Assembly: GCF_013001025.1 (NCBI RefSeq)
Contig: NZ_CP053021.1
Span: 3,500,001 to 3,564,000, forward strand
Source of the DNA: Sphingobium yanoikuyae
Lineage (GTDB): Bacteria > Pseudomonadota > Alphaproteobacteria > Sphingomonadales > Sphingomonadaceae
DNA length: 64,000 nt
Reading direction: 5' to 3'
Part shown: positions 33,749 to 42,905 of the stretch, in pieces
Position numbering within the stretch: position 1 is the stretch's first letter
How the letters are laid out: each line of letters opens with the position of its first letter
Position numbers and translations under genes: made by a program
Notes under the pieces: model-generated
Seen by the model: the letters and a program-made list of their open reading frames with translations, nothing else
The model's database searches: none
Told to the model about the DNA's origin: nothing

Positions 33749-36108
33749 TGCAAGTACAGGGAATGACTGGGATGATCGCAAAGGGCTTCAAGGCAAGACT
33801 GGCGGGGATCGCATTGGGTGCATCCTGCATCGCCATCGCCGCACCGGCGCTGGCCGCGCCGATGGCGCTGCTGGACCGCAATGGCAGCCGGGTCGCGATC
33901 GAACCCTATGCCCCCAATATCGTGCGCGTCACCATCGCGATGGACCCCGACCTGGCGCAGGCGGCACCGGGCGAAGGCCCCAATGCCAAGGCCGATGCCA
34001 GCGGCTGGACCCATAGCAGCGACGCGAGCGGCGACATCTTCACCTCCTCGGCGATTTCGCTGACGATCGATGCCCAGCCCTGGCCCGGCGCGCCGACCCA
34101 GATGCAGCGCTATTTCGCCCCGGCCCTGCCGCCGGTCAGCCTGTCGGTGAAGGATGCCAGCGGCACCGTCCTCACCAAGATGACCGGCTGGGAAATGGCG
34201 CCCGTGACCGTCAATGGCGAGAAGACCTTCAAGGTCGGCGCCAGCTTCGACGCGCCGCTGGACGAGCATTATTACGGCCTGGGCCAGAACCAGGAAGGCT
34301 ATATGAATCTGCGCGGCAAGCAGATCGACTGTTCGCACAGCTATGACGCGCCGGCCGGCGAGACCGTCTGCGTCCCCTTCCTGGTCACCAACAAGGGCTA
34401 TGGCATCGTCTGGGACAATCCGGCGCGCACTTTGGTGTGGCCGGGCCTGCACAATTCGACCCGCTTCCAGAGCCAGGTCGGCGAGCGCGTCTCCTTCTTC
34501 GTCATCACCGGCAAGACGACCGATGACCTCTATGCCGGCTATGCCAAGCTGACCGGCGCGACGCCGCTGCCGCCCAAGGCCGGTTTCGGCCTGATCCAGA
34601 GCAAGGCGCGCTACGAAAGCCAGAAGGAACTGCTCGACGTCGCCAATGGCTATCGCCAGCGCAATCTGCCGCTCGATATCATGGTGCTCGACTGGTTCTA
34701 CTGGACCCGCATGGGCCAGCTCGACATCGACCGCACCTATTATCCCGACCCCAAGGGGATGAACGACCAGCTCAATGCCATGGGCATGCGGTCGATTATC
34801 AGCGTGTGGCCGCGGTTCGAGCGCGAAGGCCGCTATTTCGAGTTCCTCAAGTCCAAGGGCTGGTTCCTGAAGGACAAGGACGGCAATCCGGTCGACGGCC
34901 TGCCGATGCGGTCCGACCGGGCCGGCGCGCTGATCGACAGCACCAATCCGCAAGCGCGGGAATGGTTCTGGGGCAAGCTGCGCGACAATATCGCGAGCCA
35001 GGGCTTCGACTGGTTCTGGCTGGACGAGACCGAGCCGGATCTGGTGCCGGACGGCTATTTCTACTCGATCGGTTCGGGCGACCGCTATCATAACCTGTTC
35101 CCGCTGGTGCATACGTCGGGCGTGGCCGAAGGCTCGGAGCGCGACCGCCCCAATTTCCGCAACATGATCCTGGCGCGCGCCGCCTATCTGGGCTCGCAGC
35201 GCAATGGCGGCCTGTTCTGGTCGTCGGACATCAAGTCGACCTGGGAAGCGCTCGACCGGCAGGTGCCCGCCGGCCTCAACTTCACTGCGTCGGGCCTGGC
35301 CTATTGGGGTAGCGACATTGGCGGCTGGCAGTGGCCGAGCGGCCCGAAGGCGCAGCATCCGGTGCTGCTCGATCCGGCCGGCATGACGGCGGCGGGTGCG
35401 GACTATACCGATTATCCCGAACTGTTCGTGCGCTGGTTCCAATATAGCGTGTTCACGCCGACGCTGCGCATCCATGGCCAGCGCCCGGACACGGAATTGT
35501 GGACCTATGGCAAGGCGGCCGAGCCGATCCTGGCCGACTGGCTGCGCCTGCGCTACACGCTGATCCCCTATATCTATGCGCTGGGCCGCCACACCTATGA
35601 CACCGGCGCGCCGTTCATGCGCGGCCTGTTCATGGACTTCCCAAACGATCCCAAGGTGTCGGACATCGGCGACCAATATATGTTCGGCCCCGCCTTCCTG
35701 GTCGCCCCGGTGACCAAGCAGGGCCAGACCAAGCGGTCGGTCTATCTGCCCGCCGGCACCGCCTGGTATGATTATTGGACCAACCAGAAATATGAGGGCG
35801 GCCAGACGATCGAGGTGGATGCGCCGATCAACCGCATGCCGCTGTTCGTGAAGGCCGGTTCTATCGTGCCGATGGGCGTGCAGGTGAAGAGCACGGCCGA
35901 GAAGCAGGCCTTGGAAAGCATCCGGGTTTATCCGGGTGCCGACGCGCGCTTCACCCTTTATGACGATGACGGCACGACCAATGCCTATCGCAAGGGCGGC
36001 ATGAAGGCCGAGCTGGTCTGGGACGACAAGGCAAAGACGCTGACGAGCAAAACGAAGCTGCCCACCGGCCAGGCCATCAGCGGCCTGGTGCAGATCGTCG
36101 GTCAATAA
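33748..36108 (+). CDS. GH31 glycosidase, probable alpha-xylosidase
   Basis: About 786 residues with a signal peptide (GIALGASCIAIAAPALA). GH31 elements: DEHYYGLGQNQEGYMNLRG (N-terminal sandwich), FGLIQSKARYESQKELLDV, MVLDWFYWTRMGQLDID, WFWLDETEPDL with the nucleophile Asp, and ASGLAYWGSDIGGWQ with the acid/base Asp. The DWFYW and SKARY forms resemble xyloglucan-active alpha-xylosidases more than maltose-type alpha-glucosidases, though I cannot prove specificity. The first ATG overlaps the GH29 stop as TAATG; ATG 33763 with CAGGGA is an alternative. Confidence 0.9.
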   Translation: MQVQGMTGMIAKGFKARLAGIALGASCIAIAAPALAAPMALLDRNGSRVAIEPYAPNIVRVTIAMDPDLAQAAPGEGPNAKADASGWTHSSDASGDIFTSSAISLTIDAQPWPGAPTQMQRYFAPALPPVSLSVKDASGTVLTKMTGWEMAPVTVNGEKTFKVGASFDAPLDEHYYGLGQNQEGYMNLRGKQIDCSHSYDAPAGETVCVPFLVTNKGYGIVWDNPARTLVWPGLHNSTRFQSQVGERVSFFVITGKTTDDLYAGYAKLTGATPLPPKAGFGLIQSKARYESQKELLDVANGYRQRNLPLDIMVLDWFYWTRMGQLDIDRTYYPDPKGMNDQLNAMGMRSIISVWPRFEREGRYFEFLKSKGWFLKDKDGNPVDGLPMRSDRAGALIDSTNPQAREWFWGKLRDNIASQGFDWFWLDETEPDLVPDGYFYSIGSGDRYHNLFPLVHTSGVAEGSERDRPNFRNMILARAAYLGSQRNGGLFWSSDIKSTWEALDRQVPAGLNFTASGLAYWGSDIGGWQWPSGPKAQHPVLLDPAGMTAAGADYTDYPELFVRWFQYSVFTPTLRIHGQRPDTELWTYGKAAEPILADWLRLRYTLIPYIYALGRHTYDTGAPFMRGLFMDFPNDPKVSDIGDQYMFGPAFLVAPVTKQGQTKRSVYLPAGTAWYDYWTNQKYEGGQTIEVDAPINRMPLFVKAGSIVPMGVQVKSTAEKQALESIRVYPGADARFTLYDDDGTTNAYRKGGMKAELVWDDKAKTLTSKTKLPTGQAISGLVQIVGQ

Positions 36109-36121
36109 GGAGACAAAGAAG

Positions 36122-37585
36122 ATGACGGGTATCAATCGCCGCGAACTGGGCCTGGGCCTGGGTGCCGCCGCGCTGGGCGCGGGCCTGGCCGGCAGCAGCA
36201 GTGCGAACGCGCAGGCCGCAGCCGCGGCCGCCGGCGCGCCGCAGGGCAGCCTCGCCTTCCCCTCCGACTTCCTGTGGGGCTGTGCCACCGCATCCTATCA
36301 GATCGAGGGCGCCGTGAACGCCGATGGCCGCGGCCAGACCAACTGGGACGTGTTTTCCCACACGCCCGGCAAGGTCGCCAATGGCGACACCGGCGACGTC
36401 GCCTGCGACAGCTATAACCGCTATCAGGACGATATCGCTCTGCTGAAGGCGCTGGGCGTCAAGGCCTATCGCTTCTCGATCGCCTGGTCGCGCATCTTCC
36501 CCAATGGCCGGGGCAAGCCCAATGCCAAGGGGCTGGACTATTATAACCGTCTGGTCGACGGGCTGCTGGCGGCGGGCATCACCCCGCATGTCACCATGTT
36601 CCACTGGGATCTGCCCCATGCCCTGCCGGGCGGCTGGCAGAATCGCGACACCAGCTATGCTTTCGCCGACTATGCCGGCTATACCGCCGGCAAGCTGGGC
36701 GACCGCGTCAATCACTTCATGACGGTCAACGAACTGCGCTGCTTCACCGATCTCAGCTACATGACCGGCGGCAAGGCGCCGGGCCTGAAGCTGCCGATGA
36801 AGGAAGTCAATCAGGTGCGCCACCATGGCGTGCTGGCCCATGGCCTGGGCGTACAGGCGATCCGCGCCGCGACCAAGTCGGGCACGCAGGTCGGCATTGC
36901 CGACAATCCCAACATCTATGTCCCCGCGATTGAGACGCCCGAGCATATCGAGGCGGTGAAGAAGGCCGTGCGCGAAGAGAACGCCATGTTCCTGACCGCG
37001 ATCATGGAAGGTCGCTATATCGACAGCTACCTGACTGCGCAGGGCAAGGATGCGCCGGTGGTCAAGGAAGGCGACATGAAGCTGATCGGCGCGCCGATCG
37101 ATTTCCTGTCGGTCAATGTCTATACCGGCAACACCGTCCGCGCCGACGACAGTGCGCCGTCGGGCTACAAGATCCTGCCCCATCCGGGCCAGGCGCCGCG
37201 CATGCCCTCCCCCTGGCTCTATGTCACGCCCGAGGTCATCTATTGGGGGATGCGCGCGATCAGCGAGAACTGGAAGCCCAAGGGCCTCTACATTTCCGAA
37301 AATGGCTGCTCGGCGGACGACAAGGTGGCCGAAGACGGCAAGGTCTATGACACCGACCGCGTCATGTATCTGCGCAATTACCTCACCCACCTGCAGCGCG
37401 CGACCCGCGAGGGCATTCCGGTGAAGGGCTATTTCGTCTGGAGCCTGATGGACAATTTCGAGTGGGAAGACGGCTATACCAAGCTGTTCGGCATCCACCA
37501 TGTCGACTTCAAGACCCAGAAGCGCACGCCCAAGCTCAGCGCCGACTGGTATCGCGAACTGGTGCGCACCAACAAGCTGGTGTGA
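36122..37585 (+). CDS. GH1 beta-glucosidase, exported
   Basis: About 487 residues. A Tat-like N-terminus (INRRELGLGLGAAALGAG, ending NAQA) is unusual for GH1, which is mostly cytoplasmic. Motifs: FLWGCATASYQIEGAVN, YRFSIAWSRIFP, the acid/base region MTVNELRC, the nucleophile region YISENGCS, and the closing YFVWSLMDNFEWEDGYTKLFG. The usual TxNEP acid/base motif reads TVNEL here: Glu is kept but Pro is replaced. It would cleave cello-oligosaccharides after removal of side chains. It is the last gene of the rightward operon, 13 bases after GH31, followed by a strong hairpin. Confidence 0.92.
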   Translation: MTGINRRELGLGLGAAALGAGLAGSSSANAQAAAAAAGAPQGSLAFPSDFLWGCATASYQIEGAVNADGRGQTNWDVFSHTPGKVANGDTGDVACDSYNRYQDDIALLKALGVKAYRFSIAWSRIFPNGRGKPNAKGLDYYNRLVDGLLAAGITPHVTMFHWDLPHALPGGWQNRDTSYAFADYAGYTAGKLGDRVNHFMTVNELRCFTDLSYMTGGKAPGLKLPMKEVNQVRHHGVLAHGLGVQAIRAATKSGTQVGIADNPNIYVPAIETPEHIEAVKKAVREENAMFLTAIMEGRYIDSYLTAQGKDAPVVKEGDMKLIGAPIDFLSVNVYTGNTVRADDSAPSGYKILPHPGQAPRMPSPWLYVTPEVIYWGMRAISENWKPKGLYISENGCSADDKVAEDGKVYDTDRVMYLRNYLTHLQRATREGIPVKGYFVWSLMDNFEWEDGYTKLFGIHHVDFKTQKRTPKLSADWYRELVRTNKLV

Positions 37586-37592
37586 CCCTAGC

Positions 37593-37624
37593 GCCGCCGC
37601 CATCCCCTTGCGGATGGCGGCGGC
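37593..37624 (+). terminator. Stem-loop terminator candidate after GH1
   Basis: GCCGCCGCCATCC pairs with GGATGGCGGCGGC (13 pairs, six-base loop), eight bases after the GH1 stop. The T run is weak (CTAAAATT follows), so termination efficiency is uncertain, but no other transcript end is seen before the next gene. Confidence 0.65.
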
Positions 37625-37638
37625 GACCTAAAATTCCA

Positions 37639-37658
37639 CGCCATATCGACATATGGCG
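37639..37658. promoter_or_regulatory. Perfect dyad CGCCATAT-CGAC-ATATGGCG upstream of M28 peptidase
   Basis: Eight-base arms with a four-base spacer, about 80 bases before the peptidase start and after the GH1 terminator. The AT-rich arms make it stand out from its GC-rich setting. Regulator unknown. Confidence 0.45.
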
Positions 37659-37736
37659 TCGCATGGGCATTATCCCCTCGCATTGCCGGCCGCTGACTCG
37701 CGCCGCGTAATGTTCAAGAGAGATAAGGAGTTACCC

Positions 37737-39413
<1,677 letters not shown>

Positions 39414-39452
39414 GATGTGAGGCGTGGCGGCCGGTGCCTACCGGCCGCCATG

Positions 39453-39914
39453 TCATATCGGCAGTTCGTGGGTCGACTTGATTTCCGACAGGGCGACCGT
39501 CGAGTTGATTTCCTGGACGCCGGGCAGCTTGCTCAGCCGTTCGAAGAAGAAGCGTTCATAGGCCTCGATATCCTTGGCCACGATGCGCAGCATGAAATCC
39601 ATCGTGCCGAGCAGCACGAACGCCTCCAGCACTTCGGGAAAGCCGCCGATCGCGGCGCTGAATTCGTCCAGATTGGCGCGGCCATGGGCGTTGAGCTTTA
39701 CCTGGGCGAAGACCTGGGCATTGAGGCCGACCTTGCGCCGGTCGAGCAAGGCCACCCGCTTGCGGATCAGCCCTTCCTTTTCCAGCCGGTCGATGCGGCG
39801 CCAGCAGGGCGACGGGGTCAGCCCGACCTTGTCCGCGATCTCCGCCGTGGTCTGGCTGGCATCGCGCTGCAATTCGCGGAGAATCTTCCGCTCGAAATGG
39901 TCGAGTTCGATCAT
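39453..39914 (-). CDS. Lrp/AsnC-family transcriptional regulator
   Basis: 153 residues. The N-terminal helix-turn-helix (ERKILRELQRDASQTTAEIADKVG, LTPSPCWRRIDRLEKEGLI) is followed by the ligand-binding RAM domain (VFAQVKLNAHG, VLLGTMDFMLRIVAKD, GVQEINSTVALSEIK). Such regulators respond to amino acids and usually control an adjacent catabolic gene. AGGA precedes ATG 39914. It is divergent from an amino acid dehydrogenase gene across about 124 bases, which strongly suggests that gene as target. Confidence 0.93.
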   Translation of the reverse strand: MIELDHFERKILRELQRDASQTTAEIADKVGLTPSPCWRRIDRLEKEGLIRKRVALLDRRKVGLNAQVFAQVKLNAHGRANLDEFSAAIGGFPEVLEAFVLLGTMDFMLRIVAKDIEAYERFFFERLSKLPGVQEINSTVALSEIKSTHELPI

Positions 39915-40038
39915 ATTTTCCTACATATCGTCGATGACGGGATAATTCATCCTCATATTGGCGGTATCGGGCTTCAAATCAGGCAAGATTCTTCTCTGGC
40001 GACCGGCGATAAGGCGGCATCATCCCGAGGAGAAGAAT

Positions 40039-41091
40039 ATGGTTTCCCGTCCTGCCCGCCTGAACCCGCCGATGCAGTCGGTGCGGCTGCTTGATCCCGC
40101 CAGCGGGCTGGACGGCGTGATTGCCATCCACAGCACCGCGATCGGGCCGGGCGCCGGTGGCTGCCGCTTCTGGCATTATGCCGACATCGGCGCGGCGCTG
40201 GACGATGCCTGCCGCCTGGCCGAGGGCATGAGCTACAAGAATGCCATGGCCGGCCTGCCCTTCGGCGGCGCCAAGGCGGTGCTGCGCCGGCCCGAAGGCG
40301 AGTTCGACCGGGTCGCGCTGTTCCAGGCGTTCGGCCGCGCGGTCGAGGAACTGGGTGGCACCTATGTCACGGCCGAGGATGTCGGCACCAGCGTCGCCGA
40401 CATGCAGGCGGTCGCCAGCCAGACCCGTCATGTTGCCGGGCTGGACGTAGCCGAGGGCGCGGCCGGTGGCGATCCGTCGCCCTGGACCGCGCTGGGCGTG
40501 TTCGAGGCGATGCAGGCGGCCGCGCGCCAGTCTCTGGGCGCAGAACTGTCCGACCTGACGGTCGCGGTGCAGGGCACCGGCAATGTCGGCGCGGCGCTGT
40601 GCCGTCGCCTGGCCGATGCCGGCGCCCGACTGGTGATCGCCGACATCGATCCGCGCCGCCGCAACACGCTGGCCGCCGTGCTGAACGCGAATGTGGTGGA
40701 CGTGGCCGACATCGCCGCGGTCGAGGCGGACATCTTTGCCCCCTGCGCCCTGGGCGGCGCTCTGGATCCGCAGAGTGTGGCGGCGATGCAGGCGCGCCTG
40801 GTCTGCGGCGCAGCCAACAACCAGCTGGCGACGCCCGATGTGGCGGAGCTGCTGCGGTCGCGCGGCATCGTCTATGTGCCCGACTATGTCGCCAATGCCG
40901 GCGGCATCATCAGCGTGTCGGCCGAATATCTGGGCGAGGACCGCGCCAGCGTTGCTGCCCGCGTCGACCAGATCGGCGGCCGGGTCGCCCAGATACTTGA
41001 CCAGGCCAAGCGCGAGGAGCGCTCCCCCGCACTGGTCGCCGACGAAATGGCCGAGGCCATCATCGGCGAGGCCGAACGCCAGGCGGCGTGA
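40039..41091 (+). CDS. Leu/Phe/Val dehydrogenase-type amino acid dehydrogenase
   Basis: About 350 residues. Substrate domain: IHSTAIGPGAGGCRFW, AEGMSYKNAMAGLPFGGAKA containing the two catalytic lysines, and VTAEDVGTSVADM with the catalytic Asp. NAD domain: VAVQGTGNVGAALCRRL and IADIDPRR, then AANNQLATP and VPDYVANAGGII. It reversibly deaminates branched or aromatic amino acids with NAD. GAGGAGAAG precedes ATG 40039; the frame is open further upstream but without a ribosome site. An Lrp-type regulator is divergent. Confidence 0.91.
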   Translation: MVSRPARLNPPMQSVRLLDPASGLDGVIAIHSTAIGPGAGGCRFWHYADIGAALDDACRLAEGMSYKNAMAGLPFGGAKAVLRRPEGEFDRVALFQAFGRAVEELGGTYVTAEDVGTSVADMQAVASQTRHVAGLDVAEGAAGGDPSPWTALGVFEAMQAAARQSLGAELSDLTVAVQGTGNVGAALCRRLADAGARLVIADIDPRRRNTLAAVLNANVVDVADIAAVEADIFAPCALGGALDPQSVAAMQARLVCGAANNQLATPDVAELLRSRGIVYVPDYVANAGGIISVSAEYLGEDRASVAARVDQIGGRVAQILDQAKREERSPALVADEMAEAIIGEAERQAA

Positions 41092-41106
41092 TTGCAAACT
41101 CCCCCT

Positions 41107-41136
41107 CTGCGCTGTCGGTCAGTCCCGGCAGCGCAG
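41107..41136. terminator. Stem-loop at convergent gene ends
   Basis: CTGCGCTG pairs with CAGCGCAG (eight pairs) at the convergent junction of the dehydrogenase gene and the MFS transporter gene, overlapping the last codons of the latter. It has no T run, so termination is likely Rho-assisted if it occurs here. Confidence 0.4.
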
Positions 41137-42633
41137 GGTGGCAAGCGCCGCCAGCAGCATGACGGCGCCGGCAAAGGCCATGGTCCAGATCGGTTCGGTC
41201 GGGAAGAAATGGCGCATGATCGTGCCCATCACCGTCGCCACCAGCAATTGCGGGATGACAACGAAGGCGTTGAACAGCCCCATATAGATGCCGAGCTTGG
41301 TCTGCGGCACGCTGGAGGCGAGCATCGCATAGGGCATGGCAAGGGTCGAGGCCCAGGCGATGCCGATCGCCACTTCCGACAGTAGCAGCGCCTGTGCATC
41401 GCGCAGGACCAGGAAGGACAGGAAGCCGAGCGCGCCAAGCGTGAGCGCCAGCGCATGGGTCCGGGCCTGGCCGATGCGGCGGGCGAGCGGCTGGAGCAGG
41501 AAGGGCGCGGCGAAGGCAGCGACGCCATTATAGGTGGCAAACAGAATGCCGACCCAATTGCCCCCTTCATTATAGGCCGCGCTGGTCGGGTCGGCCGATC
41601 CGAAGACATATTGGGCGACCACCGGCGTGGTATAGATCCACATGATGAACAGCGCCGACCAGGTGAAGAACTGGACCAGCGCCAGCTTCTTCATCATCGC
41701 CGGCATGGTCGCGAAATTGCCGACCACATGGCTGAGCAGATTGTCGGTCCGCCCCTGCGCATGGAGGCCACGCGCGACGATGCGGGCGATGCCATAGGCC
41801 GCAAGCAGCCCGCCCAGCAGATACAGCTCCTTTTCCAGCGCCCAGCCCCAAACGGCGGCGATGATGGCAAGGCCAGCGACGATCCAGAGCGGACCACCGG
41901 CGGGGACCGGCGGCGCCTCCTCCCGGTTTGCCGCTTCGCTGGCCTGGGCAAAGCGGGCCATCTGCTCGGGCGAATATTCGCGGGTGGTGAGCACGGTCCA
42001 GAGCACGGCGAGGAACAGCGCAGCGCCACCGATATAGAAGCTGATGCGCACCGTGTCGGGGATCATGCCGGCGGGCGCGACATTGGAGACGCCCATCTGG
42101 TCGAGCAGCCAGGGGGTGGAGGAGCCGATCACCGCGCCGGTGCCGATGAAGGCGGTCTGGATCGCATAGCCGGCCATATGCTGTTCCTTCGCCAGCATGT
42201 CGCCGACAAAGGCGCGGAACGGCTCCATCGAGACGTTGAGCGAGGCGTCGAGAATCCAGAGCATCAGCGCGGCGGCCATCAGGCCGGGCGCATTGGGCAT
42301 GCCGAACAAAGCGAGTGCCGCGAACAGCGCACCGGCGAAGAAATAGGGCCGACGGCGGCCGAGGCGGCACCAGGTGCGATCGCTATAATGGCCGATCACC
42401 GGCTGGACCAGCAGGCCGGTCAGCGGCGCAGCGATCCACAGCAAGGCGAGATTGTCGAGATTTTCCCCCAGCGACTGGAAGATGCGCGACATGTTGGCGT
42501 TCTGCAGCGCGAAGCCGATCTGGATGCCGAAGAAGCCGAAGCTGATATTCCACAGCCCCCAGAAGCCCTGGCGCGGCCGGCCATCGGACGTCGTCGCGCC
42601 CGTTTCCAGCCCCATCTCATTCATCCCGGCCAT
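41119..42633 (-). CDS. MFS sugar transporter of the maltodextrin locus
   Basis: About 504 residues with about twelve membrane segments. SFGFFGIQIGFALQNANMSRIF and PLTGLLVQPVIGHYSDRTW followed by LGRRRPYFF are the signature of the glycoside-pentoside-hexuronide/SLC45-like group that imports maltose or sucrose with cations. ATG 42633 is preferred because GAAGG lies six bases upstream. It lies downstream of GH97 and two GH13 genes in the same direction, separated from GH97 by a palindromic repeat. It probably carries maltose or maltodextrins across the inner membrane. Confidence 0.88.
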   Translation of the reverse strand: MAGMNEMGLETGATTSDGRPRQGFWGLWNISFGFFGIQIGFALQNANMSRIFQSLGENLDNLALLWIAAPLTGLLVQPVIGHYSDRTWCRLGRRRPYFFAGALFAALALFGMPNAPGLMAAALMLWILDASLNVSMEPFRAFVGDMLAKEQHMAGYAIQTAFIGTGAVIGSSTPWLLDQMGVSNVAPAGMIPDTVRISFYIGGAALFLAVLWTVLTTREYSPEQMARFAQASEAANREEAPPVPAGGPLWIVAGLAIIAAVWGWALEKELYLLGGLLAAYGIARIVARGLHAQGRTDNLLSHVVGNFATMPAMMKKLALVQFFTWSALFIMWIYTTPVVAQYVFGSADPTSAAYNEGGNWVGILFATYNGVAAFAAPFLLQPLARRIGQARTHALALTLGALGFLSFLVLRDAQALLLSEVAIGIAWASTLAMPYAMLASSVPQTKLGIYMGLFNAFVVIPQLLVATVMGTIMRHFFPTEPIWTMAFAGAVMLLAALATLRCRD

Positions 42634-42794
42634 CCCCATCCTTCGCCTTAACTTCGCACATTTCCCGCACATTTTGACATTAAGTTGCGAGCGCCTGATC
42701 CTATCGGAAAGTCTGCGTGCATGCGGTCACGCAGCCTATCAAGCGCAGGCGGAATAGGACAGCCGGGGGCTGTTGATCGCCCCCTTCGATCCTG

Positions 42795-42880
42795 CGTCAT
42801 CCTGACGAAAGTCAGGATCCATTCGGCGCGACACCTGCGAGCGAGCGCTGAATGGATCCCGGATCAAGTCCGGGATGACG
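42795..42880. repeat. Palindromic repeat with GAAA-capped hairpin between GH97 and MFS genes
   Basis: An 86-bp dyad: outer arms CGTCATCC/GGATGACG and GGATCCATTC/GAATGGATCC, with inner hairpins CCTGAC-GAAA-GTCAGG and ATCCCGGA-N5-TCCGGGAT. The type (CTGACGAAAGTCAGGATCC) is a familiar dispersed intergenic element in alphaproteobacteria. It lies in the 272-bp gap between two genes that seem to belong to one operon and may split their expression. Confidence 0.75.
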
Positions 42881-42905
42881 GTAGGAACAGAAGAGGCGTC
42901 AGCCT

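Noticed and set aside
18422..37585. Starch or maltose locus
   Set aside because: Fucose permease, GH29 and GH35 have no place in starch use; a separate maltodextrin locus lies at 41-53 kb.
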